From Gordonia polyisoprenivorans NBRC 16320 = JCM 10675 (GTDB taxonomy: Bacteria > Actinomycetota > Actinomycetes > Mycobacteriales > Mycobacteriaceae): a stretch of DNA of 64,000 nt. This document shows, in pieces, positions 34,004 through 43,149 of this stretch. The translations under genes and the position numbers were made by a program. The stretch is taken from assembly GCF_000241325.1 (NCBI RefSeq), contig NZ_BAEI01000070.1:62001-126000 (forward strand), in the 5' to 3' direction. The stretch's first letter is position 1; every line of letters begins with the position of its first letter. Below the pieces are notes generated by a model. That model searched no databases and was not told where the DNA came from. It saw only the letters and a program-made list of their open reading frames with translations.

Positions 34004-34915
34004 ATGCCTGAATTACCCGAGGTCGAGACCGTGCGCCTGGGCTTGGCCGATCACGTTGTCGGGCAACGGATCACCACGGTCGAGGTACTCCACCCCCGCG
34101 CGGTACGCCGCCACGCGGGCGAATCCGCCGATCTCGCGTCGCGGCTCGCGGGGAAGACCGTCACCGCTGCGCGCCGTCGTGGCAAATACCTCTGGCTCGA
34201 CGTCGCCGACGACACCGACGACGCCGCGCTGGTCGTCCACCTCGGGATGAGCGGCCAGATGCTCATCGCACGGGCGGGAGCACCCGACCACACCCACCTG
34301 CGTATCCGCGCACACCTCGCCGACGGCAACGAGCTGCGCTTCGTCGATCAGCGTACCTTCGGTGGCTGGCACGTCGACGAGCATGTGCCCGACCCGTTCA
34401 TGCCCGAGAATGCTTCTGCTGCAATGGATTCGGACGACCGGGTGTTGCCCCGCGTGCCCGCGTCGATCGCACACATCGCGCCCGACCCGTTCGATCCGGG
34501 CTTCGACACCTCGGCCGTCGTCGCTAGGATCCGCGCGCGACACACCGAGATCAAGAGAGCACTGCTCGATCAGACGATCATCTCCGGGGTCGGCAACATC
34601 TACGCCGACGAGGCCCTCTGGCTCGCCCGGCTGCACGGCACCAGGGTCACCGACACGTTGGCGCCCAAGAAGATTCGCGAACTGATCGACGCCGCCACCG
34701 ACGTCATGGCACAAGCACTGAAGGTCGGCGGTACATCGTTCGACGCGCTCTACGTCAACGTCAACGGACAGTCCGGCTACTTCGAGCGGTCGCTCAACGC
34801 CTATGGTCGCGAGGGTCAGCCGTGCCGGCGGTGCGGACGGATCATGCGTCGTGAGCACTTCATGAACCGCAGTTCGTTCTCCTGTCCGCAGTGTCAGCGC
34901 CGACCACGGATGTGA
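34004..34915 (+). CDS. mutM: Formamidopyrimidine-DNA glycosylase
   Basis: Base-excision repair of oxidised purines (8-oxoguanine). The N-terminal catalytic Pro-Glu is in MPELPEVETVR. The helix-two-turn-helix IISGVGNIYADEALW and the C-terminal zinc finger GQPCRRCGRIMRREHFMNRSSFSCPQCQ (four cysteines) are present. A ~25-residue insertion around 135-155 (NASAAMDSDDRVLPRV) is a minor oddity. 303 residues. It follows rnc after 21 bases. Confidence 0.97.
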   Translation: MPELPEVETVRLGLADHVVGQRITTVEVLHPRAVRRHAGESADLASRLAGKTVTAARRRGKYLWLDVADDTDDAALVVHLGMSGQMLIARAGAPDHTHLRIRAHLADGNELRFVDQRTFGGWHVDEHVPDPFMPENASAAMDSDDRVLPRVPASIAHIAPDPFDPGFDTSAVVARIRARHTEIKRALLDQTIISGVGNIYADEALWLARLHGTRVTDTLAPKKIRELIDAATDVMAQALKVGGTSFDALYVNVNGQSGYFERSLNAYGREGQPCRRCGRIMRREHFMNRSSFSCPQCQRRPRM

Positions 34916-35006
34916 CCCGCGCCGCCGGTTGCCGGTACCGCGGAAGCATCAGCCCGCCCGCGACGTTGGGTGCCACGAGGACCATGGACGAAGGAGCGAT
35001 CTCAGG

Positions 35007-35486
35007 ATGACCGTCGAGAATCACGCCGACCGGCACGGCACGGCCGACAAGGGCAACGCGGCCGCCGCGCCGCATCAGCACACCGAGCTGTGGGTGGAGC
35101 GCACCGGAACGCGTCGCTACACCGGTCGTTCCTCGCGGGGAGCCGAGGTACTCGTCGGTTCCGAGGACGTCGAAGGCGTCTTCACGCCCGGTGAGCTCCT
35201 GAAAATCGCGCTGGCCGCATGCACCGGCATGTCGTCGGACAGGCCGCTGTCGCGACGACTCGGCGACGACTACGACGCGACGATCCGGGTGAGCGGCACC
35301 GCCGACCGGGACAACGAGGTGTACCCGCGTCTCGACGAGGTGCTCGAAGTGGATCTGTCCGAACTCGACCCGGAGGCCGCGCAACGCCTACTCGTCGTCG
35401 TCGAGCGCGCGATCGACGCGGTGTGCACCGTCGGGCGGACCATCAAAGCCGGAGCCGAGGTCGGCCTGCGCATCGACACCGAGTGA
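35007..35486 (+). CDS. OsmC-family protein
   Basis: OsmC/Ohr fold. Cys72 (ALAACTGMSSD) and Cys140 (DAVCTVGRT) match the two family cysteines that reduce organic hydroperoxides. 159 residues. ATG at 35007, with AAGGAG ten bases upstream, excludes the open frame before it. It lies between mutM and acyP, a conserved position. Peroxidase activity is likely but the substrate is not shown by the sequence. Confidence 0.9.
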   Translation: MTVENHADRHGTADKGNAAAAPHQHTELWVERTGTRRYTGRSSRGAEVLVGSEDVEGVFTPGELLKIALAACTGMSSDRPLSRRLGDDYDATIRVSGTADRDNEVYPRLDEVLEVDLSELDPEAAQRLLVVVERAIDAVCTVGRTIKAGAEVGLRIDTE

Positions 35487-35503
35487 GACAGGACGAGACC
35501 ACG

Positions 35504-35800
35504 ATGACCGACGACGCCGAGAGCGCCGATGCGATCCGGCTGACCGCCTACGTCCACGGACACGTGCAAGGAGTCGGGTTCCGCTGGTGGACACGTTCCC
35601 GCGCACTGGAACTCGGCCTCGTCGGATACGCCGCCAACCAACCCGACGGTCGGGTGCGCGTCGTCGCCCAGGGGCCGGCCGAGGCGGTGCGCGCGCTCGT
35701 CGCGCTCCTGCGTTCCGACACGACGCCGGGGCACGTGGATCTCGTCGTCGACTCCTACGACGCACCGCGCGCCGGTGTGACCGGATTCGTCGAGAAGTAG
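35504..35800 (+). CDS. acyP: Acylphosphatase
   Basis: Hydrolyses acyl phosphates. The signature GHVQGVGFRWWT (19-30) has the phosphate-binding Arg27, and YAANQPDGRV contains the catalytic Asn45. 98 residues, ATG start 17 bases after the OsmC gene. It probably belongs to the mutM-osmC-acyP-smc transcription unit. Confidence 0.95.
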   Translation: MTDDAESADAIRLTAYVHGHVQGVGFRWWTRSRALELGLVGYAANQPDGRVRVVAQGPAEAVRALVALLRSDTTPGHVDLVVDSYDAPRAGVTGFVEK

Positions 35801-35848
35801 GCCCGGGGGCGGGCCCCGCCTCGTCCGAGATGAGTAGGCTGTACCGTC

Positions 35849-38800
35849 GTGCACCTCAAGTCGCTCACCCTCAAGGGCTTCAAGTCCTTCGCGTCGGCGA
35901 CCACCCTGCGCTTCGAGCCCGGGATCACCTGCGTGGTCGGGCCCAACGGGTCCGGCAAGTCCAACGTCGTCGACGCGCTGACCTGGGTGATGGGGGAGCA
36001 GGGCGCCAAGGCACTGCGCGGCGGAAAGATGGAGGACGTCATCTTCGCCGGAACCTCGGGCCGCCCACCGCTGGGCCGCGCCGAGGTCACCCTCACCATC
36101 GACAACTCCGACGGCGCGCTCCCCATCGAATACTCCGAGGTGTCGATCACCCGCCGCATGTTCCGCGACGGGGCGGGCGAATACGAGATCAACGGCAACT
36201 CGTGCCGACTGATGGACGTCCAGGAGCTGCTGTCGGACTCCGGAATCGGCCGGGAAATGCACGTCATCGTCGGGCAGGGGCGCCTCGCGGCCATCCTCGA
36301 ATCCCGGCCGGAAGATCGCCGCGCCTTCATCGAGGAGGCCGCAGGCGTCCTCAAACACCGCAAACGCAAGGAGAAAGCGGTCCGCAAACTGCAGTCGATG
36401 CAGGCCAACCTGGACCGCCTGTCCGACCTGACCGCCGAACTGCGCCGCCAGCTCAAACCACTCGGACGCCAGGCCGAGGTGGCACGCCGCGCGCAGACCA
36501 TCCAGGCCGACCTCCGCGACGCCCGGCTACGGCTGGCCGCCGACGACCTGGTGACCCGCCGCGCCGAGATGGCCGAGCACACCGCCGTCGAGGACAACAT
36601 CCGTCGCGAGCAGGACGAGGTCTCCGCCGAACTCGATGCCGTGTCGGGTGAACTCGCCGATCACGAAGAGCATCTCGCACAGGTGGTGCCCGCCGCAGAG
36701 GCCGCCGGTCAGGCATGGTTCACGCTCTCGGCATTGGCCGAGCGGGTCGACGCCACCGCCCGCGTCGCCACCGAACGCAGCCGCTATCTCGACGAACCGG
36801 TCACCGCGTCCAGCGGTCCCGATCCCGAGGACCTCGAACGCCAGGCCGACGAGGCCGCCGAGACCGAGGCGGAGATGACGGCCGCGGTGGAAAGCGCCGC
36901 CGAGTTCCTTGAAGGCGCCAAAGACGAACTGGCGCAACGCGAACGGGCTGCCGCAGCGGCAGAGCAGGCGCATCTGGCCGCGGTGCGGGCGATCGCCGAC
37001 CGTCGGGAGGGCCTCGCCCGCCTCGAAGGGCAGGTCGACAATCTGCGGACCAAGGCCGATTCGGTCGACGCCGAGACCACACGTCTGACCGAGGCCATCG
37101 CCGCCGCGGTCGAGCGTTCACAGATCGCGCAAACCCAGCAGGACGAGGTGGCCGAGTCGTTGGGTGAACTCGAAGCCTCGGAGAAGGGCCTCGACGAACA
37201 CCACGAGCGCTGTGTCAGCGCGCTCAACCTGTCGAACGAGCGTGTCGCGACACTGCAGGCCGAGGAACGCGAGGCCGAACAGCGGATCGCGTCGTTGACC
37301 GCGCGCATCGAAGCCCTGTCGGTGGGCCTCGAGCGAGGCGACGGCGGTGCCTGGCTGATGGAGAATGTGGCCGACGGACTCCTCGGTCCCATGTCGGAGC
37401 TGTTGACCGTCGACGCCGGTTACGAGACCGCGATCGCCGGTGCGCTCGGCGGTGCGGTCGATGCGATCGCCGCCGCCGATCCGTCGTCGGCGCTGCGCGC
37501 CCTCGAGTTGCTCAAAGCCGGTGACGGTGGCCGGGCGTCGATGATCGTCGGCGGCCTGACCCACACTCCCTCACCACGCACCGACCCGCTTCCCGACGGA
37601 GCGGTGTGGGCGTCGTCTGTGGTGACCTGCGCGCCGTCCATCCGGCCCGCGATCGAGCTGATCCTCGCCGACACCGTCCTGGTGGACAGCACCGAGGCCG
37701 CCGTCGAGGTGGCCGGAGCGCTCGGCGTGCGCGCGGTCACCGGCGACGGCGACCGGGTGTCCCGCGCGACCATCGAAGGCGGATCATCACACCGGCCGTC
37801 GACGTTGGAGGTCCAGTCGGCGATCGACACCGCGACCACCGACCTCGCCGCCACCCGCCGGCGGGTCGAAGAACTTGCCGCCGCCCTGCAGGGTGCGTTG
37901 GCCGAACAGCAACAGCGCCGGGAAGCCGCCGAACAGGCACTCGCTGCGCTGCACGAGTCCGACAGCGCCGTGGGCGGGGCATACGAACATCTCGCCCGGC
38001 TCGGGCAGGAGATCCGCGCGGCGCAGGCCGAGGCCGACCGGCTCACCCGGCAGCGCAACTTCGTCGAGACCGGCCGCGCCGAGACGGTCGCGAAACTCGA
38101 CGAACTCGAACAACGTCTTGCACTCGCCCAGGGTGAGGGCACCGAAGAACCGACCGGCGAGGTCGATTCGGGGGAACGCACACTGGCAGCCGAGGCGGTG
38201 GCCGCGGCCCGCAGCGCCGAGATGGAGGCACGGCTGGCGATGCGCACCGCCGAAGAGCGCCTCGCGTCGGTGCGCGGTCGCGCGGAATCGTTGCGGCGCG
38301 CGGCGCAGCGTGAACGCGACTCGCGGGAGCGCGTGCGCCGTCAGAACGAGGCCCGACGGCAGGCCGCCACGGTCGCCGCCGCCGTCGCCGCGTCGGCTGC
38401 GGAGGTGTCCGAGCGGGTGGCCGCCGCCGTCGCCACCGCGCAGGCCGGGCGCGACGAACTCGAGCAGGTGCGCGCCACCCGCACCGCGGCCGTCGACGAA
38501 CTCAAGAGCCGCGTCAACACCCTCTCGCAGCGGTTGAGCACGCTCAAGGACGCCGTGCACCGCGATGAGGTGGCCCGCGCGCAGGCCACCTTGCGGATCG
38601 AACAACTCGAGGAGCAGGTACTCGAGCAGTTCGCGATGGCGCCCGACGACCTCGTCGCGGAATATGGGCCGGACGTGCCGATGCCGCCGTCGGCGCTCGA
38701 AATGGCCGAGTACGAGGCCGCCAAGGCACGTGGTGATCAGGTGGTGGCCCCGGCGCCGATGCCCTTCGACCGCGCCACCCAGGAGTCACGGGCCAAGAAG

Positions 38801-39475
38801 GCACAGAAAGACCTCAACACGTTGGGACGGGTGAACCCCCTCGCGCTCGAGGAATTCGCCGCACTCGAGGAGCGCTACACGTTCCTCTCTGCGCAACTCG
38901 AGGACGTCAAGGCCGCCCGCAAGGACCTGATGTCGGTGGTCGAGGAGGTCGACGCCCGCATCCTGCAGGTGTTCACCGAGGCCTACGCCGACGTGGAACG
39001 CGAATTCGCACAGGTGTTTTCGACACTGTTCCCCGGCGGTGAGGGCCGACTGATCCTCACCGAACCCGGCGACATGCTCACCACCGGAGTCGAGGTCGAG
39101 GCCCGGCCGCCGGGGAAGAAGGTCAAACGCCTGTCTCTGCTGTCCGGCGGCGAGAAGTCGTTGACCGCGGTCGCCATGCTGGTCGCCATCTTCCGTGCGC
39201 GGCCGTCGCCGTTCTACGTGATGGACGAGGTCGAGGCAGCACTCGACGACACCAACCTGCGACGCCTGATCAGTCTGTTCGAGCAACTGCGGGAACGGTC
39301 ACAGCTGATCGTGATCACCCACCAGAAGCCGACGATGCAGGTCGCCGACGCGCTCTACGGCGTCAGCATGCGCGGCGACGGGATCACCACGGTGATCTCC
39401 CAACGGTTGCGGGGGGTCGACGTCCCGGTCGCCGCGACCCCAGAACTCGCGACCCCGGAACCCGCGACCGACTGA
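35849..39475 (+). CDS. smc: Chromosome segregation ATPase SMC
   Basis: Condensin core subunit. N-terminal Walker A GPNGSGKSN (31-39), two long Ala/Glu/Arg coiled coils (about 170-500 and 660-1010) split by the hinge (about 510-650, LLGPMSELLTVDAGYETAIAGALGG), ABC signature LSGGEKS (1098-1104) and Walker B FYVMDEVEAALDD. GTG at 35849. 1208 residues, normal. ftsY follows after 58 bases. Confidence 0.98.
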   Translation: MHLKSLTLKGFKSFASATTLRFEPGITCVVGPNGSGKSNVVDALTWVMGEQGAKALRGGKMEDVIFAGTSGRPPLGRAEVTLTIDNSDGALPIEYSEVSITRRMFRDGAGEYEINGNSCRLMDVQELLSDSGIGREMHVIVGQGRLAAILESRPEDRRAFIEEAAGVLKHRKRKEKAVRKLQSMQANLDRLSDLTAELRRQLKPLGRQAEVARRAQTIQADLRDARLRLAADDLVTRRAEMAEHTAVEDNIRREQDEVSAELDAVSGELADHEEHLAQVVPAAEAAGQAWFTLSALAERVDATARVATERSRYLDEPVTASSGPDPEDLERQADEAAETEAEMTAAVESAAEFLEGAKDELAQRERAAAAAEQAHLAAVRAIADRREGLARLEGQVDNLRTKADSVDAETTRLTEAIAAAVERSQIAQTQQDEVAESLGELEASEKGLDEHHERCVSALNLSNERVATLQAEEREAEQRIASLTARIEALSVGLERGDGGAWLMENVADGLLGPMSELLTVDAGYETAIAGALGGAVDAIAAADPSSALRALELLKAGDGGRASMIVGGLTHTPSPRTDPLPDGAVWASSVVTCAPSIRPAIELILADTVLVDSTEAAVEVAGALGVRAVTGDGDRVSRATIEGGSSHRPSTLEVQSAIDTATTDLAATRRRVEELAAALQGALAEQQQRREAAEQALAALHESDSAVGGAYEHLARLGQEIRAAQAEADRLTRQRNFVETGRAETVAKLDELEQRLALAQGEGTEEPTGEVDSGERTLAAEAVAAARSAEMEARLAMRTAEERLASVRGRAESLRRAAQRERDSRERVRRQNEARRQAATVAAAVAASAAEVSERVAAAVATAQAGRDELEQVRATRTAAVDELKSRVNTLSQRLSTLKDAVHRDEVARAQATLRIEQLEEQVLEQFAMAPDDLVAEYGPDVPMPPSALEMAEYEAAKARGDQVVAPAPMPFDRATQESRAKKAQKDLNTLGRVNPLALEEFAALEERYTFLSAQLEDVKAARKDLMSVVEEVDARILQVFTEAYADVEREFAQVFSTLFPGGEGRLILTEPGDMLTTGVEVEARPPGKKVKRLSLLSGGEKSLTAVAMLVAIFRARPSPFYVMDEVEAALDDTNLRRLISLFEQLRERSQLIVITHQKPTMQVADALYGVSMRGDGITTVISQRLRGVDVPVAATPELATPEPATD

Positions 39476-39533
39476 CACATCCCGACGGACACCCCCGACC
39501 GCAAGACCGACGGAGAACAGGACCTGTGCACCA

Positions 39534-40997
39534 GTGAACACCGACATCATCATCGGCATCGTCATCGCGGTGGTCGTGATCCTCGCGCTCATCGTGGTGG
39601 GCATCGTGCTCGCCCGGCGGCGGCGGATCTCGCTCACCGACCAGCCCGACAGCCAGGTCACCGACGGCAGCAAGCCCCAGGTCGACAGATCGGGTGGATA
39701 CCAGGCCGGGTCGGGTTTCAGTTTCAGCCAGGGCGGGGCGGGTACCGCCACCGCGCCGCCACCGGCACCTGGCCCGACGCCGACCGTCGAGCCGGTGCTG
39801 CCGTCGCAGGAGCGCACCGAGACCGACGGCCAGCCCGCCGTCGGCGACGATGCCTCCATCCCACGTGACTCGGTCAAGCGTGGAATCTCCGAGGTCAGCC
39901 TCCCCGACGCCACCGACGACGGCGCCCCGGCTGCCGCCGACAGCGCTCCCGACGTCGTCGACAGCGCTCCCGACGTCACCGACAGCGCTCCCGCCGACAC
40001 CGACAGCGCTCTCGATACCGAGGCGGCCGCCCCGGCGGATGCCTCCGGCGCCACCCAGGCGCCTGCTCGCGAGGAGATCGCGCCGACCGCCGGGCGTCTC
40101 GGTCGGCTCCGCGGCCGCCTGTCGCGCTCGCAGGGCGCGATCGGCAAGAGCATGCTCGGGCTGCTCGGCGCCGGCGACCTCGACGAGGACAGCTGGGAAG
40201 AGATCGAGGACACCCTCGTGATGGCCGATCTCGGTACCGCGTCGACGACTGCCGTCGTGGAGCGGTTGCGTACCGACCTGGCCACCAACCCGGTACGCAC
40301 CGCCGACGACGCCCGGGCGCTGCTCAAGCGCGTCCTCGTCGACCAGCTCCACCCGGAGATGGACCGATCCGTGCGCGCCCTACCGCACGCCGACAAGCCG
40401 GCCGTGATCTTGGTCGTCGGCGTCAACGGCACCGGAAAGACCACCACCACCGGCAAACTCGCGAGAGTGCTCGTCGCCGACGGGCGGCGGGTGCTACTCG
40501 GCGCCGCCGACACCTTCCGCGCGGCCGCCGCCGATCAGCTCCAGACCTGGGGCGAGCGGGTGGGCGCCGACATCGTGCGCGGCAAGGAACAGGCAGATCC
40601 GGCGTCGGTGGCCTTCGACGCCGTCGCGAAGGGCATCGACTCCGGTGTCGACGTGGTCATGATCGACACCGCGGGCCGGCTGCACACCAAGACCGGACTC
40701 ATGGACGAGCTGGGCAAGGTCAAGCGCGTCGTGGAGAAGAAGGCACCCGTCGACGAGGTATTGCTCGTTCTCGACGCCACGGTGGGGCAGAACGGTCTCA
40801 CCCAGGCCCGGGTGTTCGCCGAGGTTGTCGACATCACCGGAGTTGTCCTGACCAAGCTGGACGGTACCGCCAAGGGCGGCATCGTGTTCCACGTCCAGGA
40901 GGAACTCGGTGTCCCGGTCAAGCTCGTGGGTCTCGGCGAAGGCGCCGACGATCTCGCGCCCTTCGAGCCCGAGGCATTCGTCGACGCGCTTCTGTGA
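39534..40997 (+). CDS. ftsY: Signal recognition particle receptor FtsY
   Basis: Membrane-associated SRP receptor, partner of Ffh. An N-terminal transmembrane helix (about 4-27, IIIGIVIAVVVILALIVVGIVL) precedes an acidic low-complexity A-region to about 180. The NG domain follows: GVNGTGKT at 296-303, DTFRAAAADQL, DTAGRLHT, TKLDGTAKGG and GLGEGADDL. 487 residues. The helix anchors it as in other actinobacteria. Confidence 0.97.
   Translation: MNTDIIIGIVIAVVVILALIVVGIVLARRRRISLTDQPDSQVTDGSKPQVDRSGGYQAGSGFSFSQGGAGTATAPPPAPGPTPTVEPVLPSQERTETDGQPAVGDDASIPRDSVKRGISEVSLPDATDDGAPAAADSAPDVVDSAPDVTDSAPADTDSALDTEAAAPADASGATQAPAREEIAPTAGRLGRLRGRLSRSQGAIGKSMLGLLGAGDLDEDSWEEIEDTLVMADLGTASTTAVVERLRTDLATNPVRTADDARALLKRVLVDQLHPEMDRSVRALPHADKPAVILVVGVNGTGKTTTTGKLARVLVADGRRVLLGAADTFRAAAADQLQTWGERVGADIVRGKEQADPASVAFDAVAKGIDSGVDVVMIDTAGRLHTKTGLMDELGKVKRVVEKKAPVDEVLLVLDATVGQNGLTQARVFAEVVDITGVVLTKLDGTAKGGIVFHVQEELGVPVKLVGLGEGADDLAPFEPEAFVDALL
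39939..40012 (+). repeat. Tandem repeats in the ftsY acidic region
   Basis: Units containing CGACAGCGCTCCCGAC recur about four times at 21-24-base spacing, encoding Asp-Ser-Ala-Pro-Asp repeats. They lie in the disordered linker. Confidence 0.75.
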
Positions 40998-41272
40998 GCG
41001 GGGCCGGTGACGGACACCCTTGCGCACCGGCACCTCGCCACCGGAACCTCTGCGGAGCCCCTCGGCACCGACGGATTCGAGGCTTTGACAACTCCTGGTA
41101 CCGACAACTCTCGGCTCCCACAACGCAGCCGTGACAGCCGAGTGCACCAGAGCCGGTGCGTCCTCATCGGCTCTCGCCGATGTGTGAACGTGTGGTTTTG
41201 CACTGCACAATCATGCGCACCGCTGCATACCGACCAGGGATTTAACCCCGGTGAAATATAAAGTGCCCTCTG

Positions 41273-41289
41273 GTTCACATGGCGGAAAC
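41273..41289 (+). promoter_or_regulatory. GlnR-like binding site before amt
   Basis: GTTCAC, six bases, GAAAC fits the actinobacterial GlnR half-site pattern (TnAC-n6-GAAAC; TCAC at 41275-41278, GAAAC at 41285-41289). It lies about 90 bases before the amt start, where GlnR would activate the cluster under nitrogen limitation. The rest of the 382-base gap (40998-41379) shows no gene. Confidence 0.55.
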
Positions 41290-41379
41290 GACGAATAGCT
41301 CTCGCCGAAACAAACACCAAGCAATCTTCTCTCCAGGTCAAAACCGCGGCCTGTAAGCGGTGGGATGAGGAGGATACTA

Positions 41380-42792
41380 GTGGCTTTCCCCACTATGGGT
41401 GTGCCGGATTCGGGCGACACAGCCTGGATGCTGGCCAGTTCGGCGCTCGTCTTGTGTATGACGCTGCCCGGTCTGGCGTTCTTCTACGGCGGCATGGTCC
41501 GCGCGAAGAACGTCCTGAACATCATGATGATGAGTGCGATGTCGGCCGGCATCGTCACGGTGCTCTGGTCGATCTACGGGTTCTCGATGGCGTTCGGCAA
41601 CGACATCCTCGGAACGAGTAATGGCGGCCTGCTCGGTGATCCGGGCGAATACTTCGGACTGAAGAACCTGCTCGCGGGTGTCAACGGTGCCGCAGCGGTG
41701 GCCGCCGACCCCGCAACGCAGACCGCGGCGGCGCCTGCGGTCGACATTCCGATCTTCGGCACGATCCCGGCGATGGTCTTCGTGGCGTTCCAGTTGATGT
41801 TCGCCATCATCACCGTCGCCCTGGTCTCCGGTGCGGTGGCCGATCGCATGAAGTTCGGTGCGTGGACCGCCTTCACCGTGCTCTGGTCGACGATCGTCTA
41901 CTTCCCGGTGGCCCACTGGGTCTTCGCCTTCAACGGCGTCACCGCCGAGAAGGGCGGCTGGATCGCCAACAACCTCAAGGCGATCGACTTCGCAGGTGGT
42001 ACGGCCGTCCACATCAACTCCGGTGTCGCCGGTCTGGTTCTGGTGTTGTTCCTCGGCAAGCGCAAGGGCTGGCCGAAGTCCCCGATGCGGCCGCACAACC
42101 TGCCGTTCACGATGCTCGGCGCCGGATTGCTGTGGTTCGGTTGGTACGGCTTCAACGCCGGTTCGGCGACCTCGGCCAACGGCGTCGCCGGTTCGACCTT
42201 CATCACCACCACTGTCGCGACCGCGGCGGCGATGCTCGGCTGGCTGCTCACCGAGCGAATTCGCGACGGTCACGCGACCAGCCTGGGTGCCGCGTCGGGC
42301 ATTGTCGCAGGACTCGTGGCGATCACGCCGTCCTGTTCGTCGGTCGACATCTGGGGTGCACTGATCATCGGCGTGCTCGCCGGCATCATCTGTGCGCTGG
42401 CCGTGGGTCTGAAGTACAAGCTCGGATATGACGACGCGCTCGATGTCGTCGGCGTTCACATGGTCGGCGGTATCCTCGGTACCGTGCTGATCGGCTTCCT
42501 GGCCACCAAGAAGGCCCCGGCCGCCGTCGACGGCCTCTTCTACGGTGGTGGTTGGGATCAGCTGTGGCGTCAGGTGCTCGGCGCAGGCTCCGTATTGGTC
42601 TATTCGGCCATCGTCACTGCAATAATTGCAGCCGTGATCAAGTTCACCATCGGTCTTCGTGCGGACGAGGCCGATGAGGCTCAGGGTCTCGACGAATCGC
42701 AGCACGCAGAATCCGCATATGATTTCACGCCGATCGGCGGGGGCTCGGCCCTCGCTCAGGCAGGCGTCATTGGTGCCGGCAAGGAGGCATGA
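41380..42792 (+). CDS. amt: Ammonium transporter
   Basis: AmtB-type channel for ammonium uptake. About eleven transmembrane segments. Conserved features include FFYGGMVRAKN, the pore region around DFAGGTAVHINSG with its His, and VVGVHMVGG with the second pore His. The GTG at 41380 is preceded by GAGGAGGA, so an in-frame ATG at 41365, upstream of that site, is not used. 470 residues. glnK and glnD follow at 6 and 12 bases: a classic nitrogen-sensing operon in which GlnK gates the channel. Confidence 0.97.
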   Translation: MAFPTMGVPDSGDTAWMLASSALVLCMTLPGLAFFYGGMVRAKNVLNIMMMSAMSAGIVTVLWSIYGFSMAFGNDILGTSNGGLLGDPGEYFGLKNLLAGVNGAAAVAADPATQTAAAPAVDIPIFGTIPAMVFVAFQLMFAIITVALVSGAVADRMKFGAWTAFTVLWSTIVYFPVAHWVFAFNGVTAEKGGWIANNLKAIDFAGGTAVHINSGVAGLVLVLFLGKRKGWPKSPMRPHNLPFTMLGAGLLWFGWYGFNAGSATSANGVAGSTFITTTVATAAAMLGWLLTERIRDGHATSLGAASGIVAGLVAITPSCSSVDIWGALIIGVLAGIICALAVGLKYKLGYDDALDVVGVHMVGGILGTVLIGFLATKKAPAAVDGLFYGGGWDQLWRQVLGAGSVLVYSAIVTAIIAAVIKFTIGLRADEADEAQGLDESQHAESAYDFTPIGGGSALAQAGVIGAGKEA

Positions 42793-42798
42793 TCCACA

Positions 42799-43137
42799 GT
42801 GAAACTGATCACCGCAATCGTGAAGCCGTTCACGCTCGAGGACGTCAAGGCAGGTCTCGAGCAGGCCGGAATCCTGGGCATGACCGTCAGTGAGGTCCAG
42901 GGCTACGGCCGTCAGAAGGGCCACACGGAGGTCTACCGCGGCGCCGAGTACTCGGTTGATTTCGTCCCGAAGGTGCGGGTCGAGGTCGTCGTGGACGATG
43001 CCGCCGTGGACAAGGTCGTCGATGTCATCGTCGAGGCCGCCCGCACCGGCAAGATCGGCGATGGGAAGGTCTGGGTCTCGCCGGTGGAGTCGGTCGTGCG
43101 CGTCCGAACCGGCGAGCGCGGCGCCGACGCACTGTAG
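42799..43137 (+). CDS. glnK: Nitrogen regulatory protein P-II (GlnK)
   Basis: Trimeric signal protein that reads 2-oxoglutarate and ATP/ADP. The T-loop GYGRQKGHTEVYRGAEYSVDF carries Tyr51, the nucleotidylation site. The B-loop GRIGDGK-type motif appears as TGKIGDGKVWV. 112 residues with GTG start. Its partners are the adjacent amt (target) and glnD (modifier). Confidence 0.97.
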   Translation: MKLITAIVKPFTLEDVKAGLEQAGILGMTVSEVQGYGRQKGHTEVYRGAEYSVDFVPKVRVEVVVDDAAVDKVVDVIVEAARTGKIGDGKVWVSPVESVVRVRTGERGADAL

Positions 43138-43149
43138 CGAGAGGGCCCG

